64,000 nt of DNA from Trema orientale (GCA_002914845.1 JXTC01000017.1:449431-513430), one strand, 5' to 3'; numbered from the stretch's first letter, positions 36,301 through 49,154 are shown. Made by a program: numbers and translations. The notes: generated by a model not told the origin, from the letters alone.

Positions 36301-38006
36301 CCATTTTCAAGCTGCCCTTGAAGTAAAATTGTTTGGGTAACTTGATCTTTGACAAAACATTTGTTAGAATAAAACTCAAAAAAGACATCATTATCATATG
36401 CAAACTTGGAAACACTTAACAGATTTTTAAAAATCTTTAGAACATGAAGTAATTGTTTAAGTTGTAAAAGCTTAGAACCTGAAGAAGAAAGAAAAGATGA
36501 CTGAACAATGTTCTGAATAGGAAGTCCAGTACCATCTCCAACATGGATCTTGTCCTGACCAGAATAAGGAACACTGGTGACAAGATTATTAACATCTAGG
36601 GTGCAGTGGTTAGTAGCACCAGAGTCCGGATACCAGCTATTATCTGTGACTAACTCTGGAGAAGCAATTGTCAATACAGCAATATGAGCCGCCACATTGG
36701 GACCAGGTGGACCAGTAGAAGGACTAGAAAAAGACTAAGAACCGTGAAAAGCTAAATTGAACCTGTGCCAACATTTAAGAGCAAAATGACCAAATTTCAC
36801 ACATACTTGACATTGAGGTTTATTGAAATTCCACTGTGAATGACCTCTGCCACCACCATTTTGGGGATGAAAACCTCTACCACCACCATTTTGGGGATGA
36901 AAATCTCTACCACCACCATTTTGGGGATGAAAACCTCTGCCACCACCATGTTAGGGATGAAACCCTCTGCCTCCTCCTGGAAAGCTACGACCAAAGGACT
37001 GAAAAGTACCAAACTGAGGAGGTCGAAACTGAGGATTACAAGGAAAGTGAGGACTATGTGGATACTAAGGCGGAAAAGAGGGTGAAGCAGGGGAAAAAAA
37101 CCTCTTATTGGGATTAAACGGTGTAGTCAAATGAGCTAAAAGAGGTGGTGCTATATTAAGACTAATAGTGTGTTTCTCAATACAGAATTCTTGAGCAAGG
37201 AGCAAAGATTCAACTTCAGCAACAGTATAAGAATCAGTGCGAGTGTTGATTGTGAGAACAAAAGTGTCATATTCACTAGGCAGACCTTCAAAAATAGCAT
37301 CAATATGATCTTTAGGAGTAAGGACATAACCAACAGAAGCTAATTGATCCACGAGAGACTTGACTTTTAAAAGATAAGTATTCAAAGATAAATCGACCTT
37401 CTTAAGGTTCTGTAATTGTGTTTTAAACTGTGAAATTTTGGCTTTAGTTTATGAAGCAAAATAAAGCTCAAGAGTTTGCCAGACCTGAGCAGAAGTGATA
37501 CAACTCACCATACGAGTTAGAAGAGAATTGCCCATGGAGGAGAGCAGCCAAGACAAGAGCAGTTGATCTTGTTGAACCCAGTCAAGAAAAACTTGATTAA
37601 CTAGACCTTGAGCGTGATAAGCTTCACTAAGATACTTCAATGGCAGATGGAGAATGGAATCAATGAAGGTCTGAAGACAATACCCTCGGATAGCAGCATT
37701 TATTTGCTAACGCCAGAGAAGATAATTCGAATCATCAAGTTTCACCAAAAAAGAGTGAGTAAAAATGACTGGAACAAAGCGAGACGAAGAAGAAGAAGAT
37801 GCTACTATTGATGACGATGAGGCACTATGGATGATTGCTTTGATACCATGATAAGAAAATTAGAGAATTAAAACTGAGAACGAATCTTCTTCTCATTAAT
37901 TGAAGAGTATTACTCTGTATTTATACAATTCTAACTTCTGTTAGAAGCCTAACTAATATTTAACAGCTTAACTAAAACTGTTACAATGAATAACTAACTC
38001 CTAATA
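33356..38006 (-). mobile_element. Ty1/copia LTR retrotransposon, broken, nested in the solo LTR
   Basis: Its 158-bp LTRs (33356-33513 and 37849-38006) differ at about 3 positions. An exact 5-bp duplication GTGGG flanks it (33351-33355 and 38007-38011). In element orientation the LTR starts TATTAGGAG and ends TTATCA, a non-TG start. A primer-binding site TGGTATCAAAGC (initiator Met tRNA type) follows the 5' LTR, and a purine tract TTTGAGGGAGGA precedes the 3' LTR. Parts in order: gag (about 36.75-37.6 kb) with a CX2CX4HX4C zinc knuckle and a glycine-rich tandem repeat, pre-integrase and integrase (about 35.0-36.7 kb), reverse transcriptase (about 34.2-34.9 kb) and RNase H (about 33.5-34.1 kb). 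The order gag-INT-RT-RH defines copia. It is broken at several places. The low LTR divergence suggests a fairly recent insertion. Confidence 0.95.
36836..36961 (-). repeat. 30-bp tandem repeat in the copia gag region
   Basis: Four units of about 30 bp, each containing CCACCACCATTTTGGGGATG, encode glycine-rich text on the minus strand. The repeat is part of the copia fossil. Confidence 0.85.
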
Positions 38007-40045
38007 GTGGGCTACAGTTTCAAAATTTGCATTTAAATCCCCAAAAAATACCTCATTCTTCCCCAAAGCCCCAACCACTTTAGAAAATCCCCCCAACCAG
38101 TTAATGTTTATGCACAGCTGAACCAGTGCTCGAGCAGCCTCACGCACTGCCCCACGGGAAAGAGAGGTTTCTGACGAAGCCACATCCACCGATGCGCCGT
38201 GTTTCGCCTCCCCTCGCCGGAGATCTGGGCCGCCGAAGATTCTGGTAGACGTGTGGTTTTCAATCGTAGCTCCTCTGTCTGACGTCGTTTCTCAACACCA
38301 CCGGTACGGTTACCTTCGTCCCATCGCCACCATCAGGTCTCGGCCGTTATCTCACCACTGGTAAGATTTCGATAGTTTGACCATTTTTCGAATATTTCTA
38401 AAAAGTGATATTTTTAAAACTATTTCATCAGGTAATTATTTTACCTGAGGTAATTATATGAGGTGAAAGAGAGGTTAAAATCATATATAATTATGATTGT
38501 TAGGCGTTAAAATAGTATCCAAAAGTGCGTTAATTTTCGAACTGAAAAGTGGATATTTTTCAAAAAAAAAAAAAAAAAAAACCCAGAAACGAACTTTTTT
38601 GTAAGTCTCATATTTTAAGTCCATTTAAGGCTCGGGACCTCGAAACTGAGTTCTGACTTCAAATTTGGACTCAGTAAGATCGAGAAAAGAACTTTGATAT
38701 AAAATATGACTATGTTTCGATGTGACACGAAAATCGAGGTACTGGCTCGTGAATAGTGTTATTTTGCGTACTACGGGTCAAGTCCCCCCTGGGACCCATT
38801 GTTGACGAATTATATGACTAACCGAACATTTTTGGGTACTATGAATTCAATGTTGGCCTCCATTTCTTAATCTAAGATTCCGTTAGAAAAAGTCACTTTT
38901 TCAAGTGAGCTTATCGGGATCTTGAAACAACTGTCGACCAACGGGGGATTTTTCGAGTATCATTAGCTTGGATTGGCTACCATCTCGAGGTAGGGGTTCG
39001 ATTACCTGATTTTATATCTATTTTTATTTATAATTGTATTAAAACTTATTTATGAAAAATCATAATTTTACGGTGGTTTGACAAATTATTGAAACTTGTT
39101 GGGTTATACTGGGATTGGACTATGTGGATTTTTATACATATTTTTACATTGTGATTGTGGGGTAAAATAGAGATGCAGCCTATGTTATAGTAAATCCCAG
39201 AATAATGCCAAGTTGGATTTTAAAGAGCGATTTAATTTTTGGATGCATAGTTACTATAAACTGTTATATGTTATATATACTATAGGATCACAAACTTGAG
39301 TTCCATTATTGCATTGTGGTAGTTTAGATCGCTGGTGAGTTACTGCAATATTATGTGAGAGACCTAGGCCTATGCATTTATTTTTGATGATATACCTTCG
39401 TGTAGTGTCAAGATACTAGGTACCTCTGCTACAAAGGTATTACAAGACCGTGATGGGAGGATGAGAGCTTACTCTTATATCTTATTGATGTATGATATGT
39501 ACAATGAAGTAGATTTGGTTTTAGTTTTGAATATGTGATTATTCTAGATTTCAATTATTTATAAACTTGATTTATAAATGGATTTAAAAAGTACTAACCA
39601 TGCAGATTTAAGAAATTGTATTCATTCAAAAAGGTAATTGAATTCCTACTGAGTATGTGAATGCTCACCCCTTATTTTTCCACTCTTAAGTAATGCTCAG
39701 TGTGACCTTGGGAACTCAGGAGTGGAGTAGTGAGGAACTTGTTACCTTCTTGAATAATTGATAACTATGTAAAATAACTCTGTTTACATTCTTGGCTTGT
39801 AATAAACTTAAGGGCTCATTTCACGGATTTGGTCTGTAAATCTTTTATGCCTGGATTGTGGAAATGTTAATGATGATGTTTGGTTTATTTTATAAATTTT
39901 ATTTTCAATCTTTGTCTAACATTGATTGCAAAACTGTGGAAATTTTACTTTTAAAATTATTTTTATAAAATTTTCAAAAACAACTATTGAATTTCTATTT
40001 GTAAGATTCTCTTTCTATCATTGGCCTGAGGTTTGGTTCGTGACA

Positions 40046-40310
40046 ATATATATAGTTCCCAATCTAATAGGTGTTTTTTTTTTATCTATCTATGATTATA
40101 TATTTTTTTTAAAACCGTTGGATCATAATCTAATAGCTACCATAATTTTGGTAGTTAAAAAAAAAGAATAAAAATAAATATATATTATTTAATGTTTTTC
40201 TCTCTCTAATTATTACCATAAAAAACGTGAGTAATGAATTTTAATTAGGTAAAACAATACATATGGATAAGTAAAAAAAATACTTACCGAATTGGTGCTC
40301 TATATATATA
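40046..40310. mobile_element. Small MITE family B, copy 1
   Basis: An AT-rich element of about 260 bp with ends of the form TATATAG-TCCCAATCTAATAGG and, on the reverse complement, TATATAGAGCACCAATTCGG. It matches the neighbouring element at 40315-40582 over its whole length (shared AACGTGAGTAATGAATTTT-like and AATAAAAATAAATAT blocks). It directly abuts the end of the solo LTR. Non-coding. Confidence 0.6.
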
Positions 40311-40314
40311 TGGG

Positions 40315-40582
40315 TATATATGGTTGCCAATCTAATAAGTTTTTTTTTTTTTTTACCTATCTATAGATATTTTTTTTAGTCGTTGGATTATTGATCTAAT
40401 GACTGTTATCATAATTTGAATAATTAGAAAATAAAAAAAATAAAAATAAATATTCATTATTTAATGACTTTCTTTCCATCTTTTACCATGAAAAGACGTG
40501 AGTGATGAATTTTTATTAGGCCAAATAATACATATAGATAAATAAAAAAAAAATATCTACTAGATTGATGCCTATATATATA
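40315..40582. mobile_element. Small MITE family B, copy 2
   Basis: Second unit in direct orientation after copy 1. The ends are GGTTGCCAATCTAATAAG and, reversed, GGCATCAATCTAGTAGA. The shared interior includes GACGTGAGTGATGAATTTTT and a TATCTATAGAT-like palindrome. TA-rich flanks fit a TA-type duplication but cannot prove it. Confidence 0.6.
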
Positions 40583-40966
40583 GGGGTGTGTGTGAATTCA
40601 CAAAGCTTGTTAAACTTTTGTAATGATAAAAAGATGTAGCATATATTAAGCATATGAACCATAGGTTCCTAACCTTGTAGAATAAATTGTGAAGATATAT
40701 ATATATATATATAGACACATATGTATTGGGTGATTTTCGTGCAAAATTTAAATAATAGATAACAAAGCTCATGCTTGGATCTTTAAACCAATTTTCAATA
40801 ATTATAAATCAACATAAATAATCATATAAAAAACTACAAAATGTTCAAATTTATTGTATACAATACTACACATTCGGGAAAGACAGAAAAAAAGATCACA
40901 CGCAAAGTACGTCTGAAGATTTATTGATCCCAACTCCAAAAGTTGGACAGAGAATTACAAATATTT

Positions 40967-42834
40967 CTAGCCTGTATTCCTGAGAACAGGGCAACTGGAA
41001 CCAGCCTTGAATGCTTCATGATCATATGTGTCCAGTTTTGCGCCTTTAAGAAGTCCTCCTATTAGTTCTCCAGGGTCATAAAAGAACTCGACGCTCACCA
41101 CTTTTAAGTGCTCATCCATCTATTTTTCACAAAATAAAAGAAATTAAAAAAAAAAGAGACCATATACACATTGTGACAAATACTCTGTTTTATAAATTGA
41201 AATCAAAAGTTACATTATTTTTTGTATTTTTGGTCCAAAAAAAGTGTGATAGTTAAAGCTTACGTGGATCACATTACGACTATATTTGATAGAGATGAAA
41301 GAAAATGAGACGATAGATAAATTAGGAGGGATAAATAAAAACTAAGGATGAGTAGGAAAATTTTTCTTCTATATATTATTTCTAGTTCTTAATGTATAGC
41401 GTATTAGGATGGTCAAGTAATTCAAAGCCTTATTTTTCGAAGAATATTTTACTTTGGTTACCGGGGACTTATATTTTTTCACTTTTTTCCTTCTACTAAA
41501 CTATAGACTTTGTCATATTTTTTCCCTTCTTTTATCTTTTTATTCTCTTTCCTCTCATTTCCTTTTATGTCTGCATGTCTAATTTACGTACTTTAAAAAT
41601 GGGGAAAAAAAGAAATATAAAATTAGGTAAAAAGAATATAAAAGAGTTGATTGGGAAAAAAAAAAAAAAAAGAAAAGAATGTACGTACTTTAAAAATGGC
41701 CATTCCATAGAACTGAACCTTTTCTCCGGTAGGGGCATGGCCTTGGAAAGGACCCTCCATGAAACCCCAATGCCTGAACTTGTAAATAATCACAGGTGGC
41801 CCAGAGTAGACTTCTAAAACTTCCAATGCAAACCCACGTGGAAAGGTCGTCGTAAAAGCCTTGTGAGATGATTCCCTTGTCTCCTTATACGGGTCATATC
41901 CTCTCAAATCTTCAGGCATAGATGTTTGTAGCAAAGGGATATAGCCTCCCCCAAACCTCTTGCCTATTTCTTCCAAGGTTATAGGTTCCCTTCCTACAAA
42001 TCATGCTCAATTTTCTTAACAAAATATAACATAAAATGCATGTTTCTGAACGTCACATTATTTTAATATCAATCAAATTCGATATATACAATATATACAC
42101 GTTGCGGTTATTATATATATAGACATTCACTACTATATATATATATGTTATTAATTTTTTAATATGCGCCACCAAAGAATTGCTCCCCTAGTTATATACA
42201 AACCATTTAGGCTGAAAGTGTATTTCTTTGGATCCAGCGTCTTGTAGTCATTGACATCAACCTTGTGGAAAATCTCCATTTCCCATGACTTCACAAGGTT
42301 CTGCACTTGTTCTCCAAGTGACCCTTCAGGCCATATCTACCACAAATGGATCAATTCAAATTTTTCAGATGTCACAATCATATCAAATTAAGATACACAA
42401 AACTACCACGAACTAAGAAACAAAAGTCAAAACAAAACATTTATCTTCTGAAAAATATTGTTAATAGATATACTAAATATAAGAATAGAATGCATGCTTC
42501 AACATGTTAAATCATAAAGAAATCAAACATTATGTTGATATAATAGAATCTCGTAAAATTTTGACGGTTCATGAACATATACTATTCAACAGTTTGCCAG
42601 TTGAGTATCTGTACATATATAACCGATCTATCCACAAAAATTGTCCAATTTATATACGTACAGGTATTTAGAGAGGATCAAAATAGAGATAGATACCTTA
42701 GTTCTGCCTTCTTCAAAAAGTTTATTTACAACATCATAGTTAGGAGGAGCACCAAATTTCCACTTGGTGTCCTTCTCCCCTTCTCCATTCAAGAGGTAAC
42801 GATACTTGTCCACCCAAATATCTTTGGATGCCAT
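40967..42834 (-). CDS. Pathogen-related protein (SnoaL/NTF2-like), copy 4, intact
   Basis: Exons 42697-42834, 42204-42336, 41689-41993 and 40967-41119 join in frame to 242 residues with GT-AG introns. It has the family blocks GEKDTKWKFGAPPNYDVVNKL, GSLGEQVQNLVKSWEMEIFH, LDPKKYTFSLNG, TTTFPRGFALEVLEVYSGPP, FRHWGFMEGPFQGHAPTG and VEFFYDPGELIGGLL, ending SSCPVLRNTG. It has the same exon structure and phases as the copies at 9.5-18.6 kb but is more distant in sequence, so it is the older branch of the local family. No signal peptide. A direct role in defence is an inference from family naming only. Confidence 0.9.
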
Positions 42835-45699
42835 ATCTTCTGATTATTGGAATTCTGTGAGTATCGATATTGTTATAAGATTAATGGGGAAGCACAAGTC
42901 TCATATTCTTTAATATAGGCCTTAAGGAGGGGAAAACAAACTTTGAAACTACTTAAGAATTGTCAAAAGACATCATTTCAAAGAAAAAAAAATAAAAAAA
43001 GAATAGCCACAAGATTCTCAAGTAGCCATCACAACTAATCAAAATAAACAAAGAATAGACAGTTGACGAAATACCCATATGATCAGATATCTAAGGATAT
43101 AATGTGGCAAGAAAATTTTATATAGTGTTTTTCCTTAGGTTTAGTCCAAATTAAAGGGGTTGAGGAGGTTTGTTTGATATCAGGAATAATTCGATAGTTT
43201 TTGTGTTTGGAAACTAACAAACTGTTTACTAAGAATAAATTTTGGCACTTGGTATGATTTTTTTATTTTTCCCAGTCTCATTAAATGTTTTTATATTTTT
43301 AATTCAAAGGTTTTATGGTGTTTCTATGGGATCCGAACTCTCAATTCAAAGAATTTTTCTTCAAATTTTTAAAATTTAGGGTTGTATACGCAGGTAAAAA
43401 CCCTACATTAGAAATACCTCGAAAAAAATATCCTATTACAAAAAGTACAAAGATCTCAAAGCAATATCATAGTTTCTATTTTTAAAAAAATAAAAAATGG
43501 AAAGCTTCAGAGGTATTGTTCGACAATAGGGGCTCAGAAATAGGAAACCTAGCTTAACTAGGCCCAAGGCCCATACTTAAAAAAGAGAAATTCAGTAGAT
43601 GATTAATATTTTAAATTTGATTAAATAGATGTCCATTTTTTAAATTTTATAAACAAATATTCAAGTATGTATATTTTTATATTTGGTATATCTACCAATT
43701 TCAGTTAATGTACTGAGTGTATAAATTTTTATGCTTGGTATTAATATTCTATACTTGGTATATAAACAGATATATCAGATATTTTGCTATAACATTTGAA
43801 AAACAGACATTTACTAAAATTGTGCCCAAAATTAAGGGAACAAAGGGAGACGGACATTAAAATCAAATGCTTTCATCAGACTTATTAGTTTTGTGGCAGC
43901 CATGGAGATCGTGATAGCCGAGAAGGAGAAAGAGCTTTTTTTTTTTTTTTAACTGAAAATATCTAAGGTATGTGTGAATAGCAGTAGTTTAACTGTATAC
44001 ACTCTCACCTTAAATTGGGATCCTACTGTGTACTATTATTGTTTTGGTTTTTAATGGATAAACTAAATATATAAATTTCATGCACAAATATTGGTTGTAT
44101 TCGTGTTTTAGTCTAAATATTGATTGTACTGGTTAGATGATGAACATTAATCAATGAGATCAAAAAAACTTTTCTGTATATAAAAAAAATGTTTCTAACT
44201 TTCTATAAACTATTTTTTCAAAGATAGTTTGTACAATTAACTCAAATAATGTATTGGTTAGATGAATGTGTGCCATGCTGACTAGTCTAAGGGTTAGACT
44301 GAGTAACTATCACCACCTACTACAAGATAAATAAACCAACCAGAAAATAGAAAAAATATCCTAGTTGGAACGTTAAATGAAATGGAGATTGTCCCATTCA
44401 TGAATTACACCTTGACCTTCACAGAATCACAAATAGGAATTTATTTTCTGGAAGACCGTGGCTTTTGTGCTTGGATAGCTAGATCTACAAGATCTTTTTA
44501 ATTGATAATTTATGTTGTGTTGAAGATGTATTTAATTATATGATTTAATTGGTCGTGTAGAGCCTGTAATAGCAACGGAACTGTACAGAAAAAAAAATAG
44601 TTCTGTCCTATTATATTAGCATTTTTTATTATATAAGTATTTATCGGCAATATGGGCTCAGTGAGTCATTCATGACTTCAATCCTGGAAAACAAGTCTAT
44701 TACTATATCATAATCCATGGTTCACTACTTTGTTTTGAATCTAAATTTTGTCAAGGAAAAAGAAAAAGTAGCAAGGGAAAAGACAGAGAAAAAGAAGAAT
44801 CAATTAAAAAAACCTTGCCTAAAGTTTTTTAATTTTACTTTTGAAACTTTCATCTATCTTTTTCATAATAATTTTAAGTCTTTTAAAATTAGACTAGAAT
44901 TTCCTCCCACTTCTATTAACTTTGTTTTCCTTTTTTTTTTTTTTTTTTTTGCTAAAATTCAAATGAGAGAAAATAAAATCTTTATAAAAAAAAAAAAAAA
45001 TGCTTTCCGCCCCAAATGTACGTAGGTTCTAAACAGGGACTAAAGTTAAGTTCTCCTGATTCGATTCGACATTAAGTGAGCATTTAATTTCTTCAACTTA
45101 GCTAACTGACACCTTTAGATAACATTATTTTCATTAGCTATAAAAACATACATCTTAATCCCTTTTCGGAGGAAAGAAGACATCTGCATATCGTTTTCAG
45201 AAAAAAGAAACATCAATATCTAAAAGACGTTAATTTTTGTGGTGTTGTTATCGTCAAACTTGGCTAAACATAAGATCAATATTGGATTTGATTGAGTGGC
45301 TGTAGCCACCACACATTTCACTACGTCACACATAATAATATACCTTTTTAAAAAAATGATTCATCCCTTCCAAAAAAAAGGAAATATCTTGTAAACATTT
45401 TGGCTTCTTTTTGAATAAACATTTATATTTAAAAAAATCATTTTGGCTTCGTTACACCTAATAATTAAAACTAGTTAAATAAAGTCATCTCAAGTAACCT
45501 ATAGTACTATAGTAGCCACATTAAAAATAATTATTGATTAATATACGCTAAAGAATTAATACTGAATAGAAAAGTAATTTGAAAGAACCGAATAAGTATA
45601 TCTCGTACAAACTTTAAACATATCTTCCATGGAGTCACATAATTGTTTATATTGTGACAGATTTTATGTGGTATGTACATGTGTACGAATAAATGGTTC
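42835..45699. other. Intergenic DNA, no gene seen
   Basis: AT-rich sequence with homopolymer runs (44930-45000). The frame at 44717-45025 is lysine- and phenylalanine-rich by composition and is not supported. Confidence 0.5.
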
Positions 45700-46855
45700 C
45701 ATTAGTCACTAACATTTTATCTTGTTGGCATATTAGTCTCCATCTCAACCTTTTTTCTTGGGCAATAACGTTTCTCTTTATTCGCATCTATTAGTGCCTT
45801 TAGCATATTCTTTACAAATTCTATTAAAGGCCATTTTGAAGAGAGAAATTTTGCATTATTGATTCCTTTTATTTTAATTATTTAACAATTTGGTCCCTAA
45901 TTCTTTTTTTTTTCTTGAGAGGGGAGAGGGTCGGAGAGGGACACGAGGCATTCATATCTCAATTAACAATATTACATCTATCAATCTTTTATAAAAATTT
46001 ATCAAAACAAACTGTTCAGAGACCACATGAGATCATAGAGTAGGAAGAAAAAATAACTATATTCCAATAAATGATAGTTTTTTCTAAGACAATTCTTGTA
46101 GCCAAAGATCATTTATTTGCTATATTATTTTTTCTAGTTGTGATACTCTCTGATAGTATTCTTAATACTTTTTAGGAAAAATAAGATTCAAAGGTGGGTA
46201 ATGAAACGGTTCATTTGAGAATTAAATTAGAAAAAATAAAAAGTAAAATAAAATAAAATTACAATAACACAACATAATTTATGTCAAACTACAATAACAC
46301 CCATAGACCAAAAATAATTAGGTTTTCATCAATCCTAAACTAAAAAGATGCAAATACACCTTTTTTCTATCAGTCAAATTTGACTTAAAAGTTTACTATT
46401 TATCTTTTATGTTCCATTTAATTATGAATTGGTTATACTAAGAAAAAAGTGTTTACATCCATAAAGTAATATGGCTAAGCCTGAAAATTTATAGATTTTT
46501 TCAGTTTTTTTGCCAAGTGATTTCACTACCAATTAATTTTTGTTTTAGAAGATGTCATTGTAGTTTTGATAAGAATTAGAGAATATTAAGTACTTTTTTT
46601 TCCTAAAATATAAAATTAGAGAGAGAGAGAGAGAGAGAGCAAACTAAAACAAAATCATCAAATAAGTAAAATATAGGGATCAATGGTGCAAAACTTTTCC
46701 CTTCAAATAGCCTCTAATGGAATTTTGGATGAAAAAATACAAAAGGACTAATAGATGCTAACCAAAAGAAATGTTATGTACTTGAATTAATGCCAAAGAA
46801 AAAAGATTAGGGACCAATATGCCAAATAGATAAATCGTTATGGACTACTAGTGCT
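45700..46855. mobile_element. Non-autonomous element with TIRs of about 190 bp
   Basis: The left arm (45700-45900) and the reverse complement of the right arm (about 46660-46855) align over about 190 bp with gaps. They share TTGGCATATTRGTC, GCATCTATTAGT-CTTT, ATTCYATTARAGGCYATTT, TTTTGCA-ATTGATYCC and nearby words. The 750-bp centre is AT-rich and non-coding, with a (GA)n run at 46618-46640. Long TIRs suggest a Mutator-like origin, but no clear target duplication was found. Confidence 0.55.
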
Positions 46856-47980
46856 CATTCATCTTATTTGTAATGGTAATTTAAATGAATTTTTGATTCA
46901 AAAAGAAATAATAATACGGAAAAATGCTAAAGTGAACATGTGATTTTTAGAATCGTACATTAATAGAGATGAGTTTCACACGATTTAAATTTTAATTTAA
47001 GCCCCACAACTCTATTAGTTATAATGTTAAGTACCACATGTACCCTTTAACATTGCTTGAAAACTACAGCCTTCTAATTTCTAAATCGTGGTAAATTCTC
47101 TTCATATCCTTCATATCTTATGATATCATATTGATCCATGTCTAGAAAGGAAATTTCGAAATCAATTTGTCAATTTTTTTGGCCTACGTAATTTGTCTTG
47201 TTTATTTTTTTTTCTACTTGTAACAACGTCAGATCTCTTCGGATAAACTTGACGGTGATAATTTTGACCCAATTTCCTTAATCGAAAATAGTACATTTTC
47301 TTATTATTTTATTCTTGCATTTTTCTGGCTCCTGACTCTAAAGAGAAACTTCTATATTGGCTGCAAATCTTGCAGTCGCATATGAGAAATAGGAATCATT
47401 TTGGTGTTAATAATTTCCAATTCAAATTAATGTTGTAGGCCATGAGACTAGGTTGACATGGATGGCCTCACCCTTATATTTTTCACAAATTATTAAAAGA
47501 ATATTGTTTCTTGATTAAACAAAATAATAACATGCAGAAAAAGAAATATTAGAGGGATGTTCCTATTCTAATTAGTCGTTTGTCTTTTTTATTTTTTATT
47601 TTTATTTTTTTTGCTAGCGTTTACTGATCTCATGACGACAATTATTTTTGTACTGAATTTTGTTACATCGAAAGATTTGTTAAATTACTTAAGAAAAAAT
47701 GTTAAAAAGGAACCATATAACAAAAGCTTTATTTATAGATGTTCCATGGAGTCGCATGAGTACCCTAGTTAGCAATTTTATGTGCAATACCAATATATAA
47801 ACAAAAATATATATGTAATTTTGCATTATACGGCCAAATTATTATGCTTGTCAAAACTGTGTAAACATACCCTATGTTGCATCGAAGATATATTTTATAC
47901 AAATTTGATATATTTTTATATACATATACCAGATATATTACTTCATCAACTCTCTAACAGTTTTATTTTTCATTCAAATT
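46856..47980. other. Left flank of the CACTA element
   Basis: AT-rich DNA without a recognised gene. It ends in the ATT target duplicate (47978-47980). Confidence 0.5.
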
Positions 47981-48380
47981 CACTACAACAAAACAGGAAT
48001 AGAGCGGCGACAAATTTCGCCGCATTAAAGCCCAGAGTCGCCGCTTTAGATATAATGCGGCGACAATGTCGCCGCTAAAGATTCGCTGGTATAGACCCCT
48101 AAAGCGGCTACAAGTATTGTCTCCGTATTAGAAAATTTATAGCGGCGACATTTGTCCCCGCTAAAACGTGCATAGAAATGCCATCTGGCAGACCTTTAGT
48201 GGCGACAAGTTTGAATTGTCGCCGCTGTATTTTTATTTTGATTGTCACCGTTTTAGGTTAATTTTATTTAATTAAATAAATAATTAATTTTGTAACCTAA
48301 ATATCGCCGCTTTAGGTCCTTTTTTTAAATTAAATAATTATTTAATTAAATTAGTAACCTAATTGTCGCTGCTTTATATA
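47981..48380. repeat. Left terminal and subterminal repeats of the CACTA element
   Basis: About eight copies of GCGGCGACAA or its complement occur, several as back-to-back palindromes (GCGGCGACAATGTCGCCGC at about 48057). They change to single, diverged TCGCCGCTTTAGG forms inward. Such subterminal motifs bind the TNPA protein in En/Spm. Confidence 0.85.
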
Positions 48381-48617
48381 GAATTATTTTTTTAATTACA
48401 TAGTTAATTATGTAATTAAAATAATAATTTTTATATATTTAACTATTAAAAAAATAGCAATTAATTAAAATTTAAATAAATAAAAAATATATAAAGGTAA
48501 ACAAAATATATTAACAATTAGTAAAAATAAATAAAGTAATATTTTAAATGACATTAAAATTAAAAAGTATTGCCAAAAACTACAAATATATAATGTTGTC
48601 TGAAAGTATAAAAAAGT

Positions 48618-49151
48618 CTAAAAGCCTAAGTCCTCGTCCTTGGTTTCTTCACTGTCATCTTCTTGCTGAGTCGAAGGAGGATGGGCGAAACGAGGTGGCG
48701 GTGGCGGAGGCAGGGGCATCGTAGTAAACGATGTCGAAGTAGACCCTCAATGCATAGGAGCAGAGGTAGACATGTTGACATCTGGTACTAGCGATGACAA
48801 AATCCTCTGCATATGCGCTATCTGCACTGCCTGAGCCTCTATTGATCGCTGTTGTTGAGCGATCATCTCCTGAGTAGCCACCTCTCGTTGCTGGGCTGTC
48901 GTCATATATTGCTGGCTCTCGTGTGTGTATCTTTAGATATCCTCAGGTACTAGCGGTGGAAAGTTTGGTGGGGTAGATCTAGTACTGGAATCAAACTTAC
49001 TCAACTTACGTCCGATACTTCTCCTAAATCCGCGACGTGTACCAAGAACTTCATCCGCAATATGAGCATCAGTGACAGAAGCGAATGAGCTCGAACCAGA
49101 TTGAGAAGATGCTTGAGACTGAGTGTTATGAATCTCAAGCATCTTATTCTG
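48618..49151 (-). pseudogene. Last exon of a Transposase_24 (TNPA-like) CACTA gene, decayed
   Basis: A splice acceptor TTTTTTGCAG precedes AATAAGATGCTTGAG at 49151 on the minus strand. The exon reads NKMLEIHNTQSQASS, SVTDAHIADEVLGTRRGF, IGRKLS, then a Gln-rich helix-like part (MTTAQQREVATQEMIAQQQ), a Pro-rich PLPPPPPPR tail and an acidic end EEDSEETKDEDLGF-like. The VLGTRRGF motif plus a Gln-rich C-terminus is typical of plant Ptta/En/Spm proteins. Two in-frame stops interrupt it (after VPEDI and after SAPMH). No upstream exons are found. Confidence 0.7.
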
Positions 49152-49154
49152 CAA

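Larger units (their letters stand above)
33070..40045. mobile_element. Solo LTR of a gypsy-type element, split by a nested copia element
   Basis: It begins TGTAAAATTCGGTG and ends GGTTCGTGACA, a common plant gypsy LTR style. Without the nested element it is about 2.3 kb. It has an AT-rich 5' part and a GC-rich patch (38150-38350). No primer-binding site, internal coding region or second LTR is seen next to it. The flanks are ACATA and ATATA (4 of 5 identical, in TA-rich DNA), so the target duplication is not secure. It is a fossil and is older than the copia insertion it holds. A fragment related to it lies at 14625. Confidence 0.65.

Noticed and set aside
44717-45025. 102-codon frame rich in Lys and Phe
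   Set aside because: Made of poly(A) and poly(T) tracts; compositional only.
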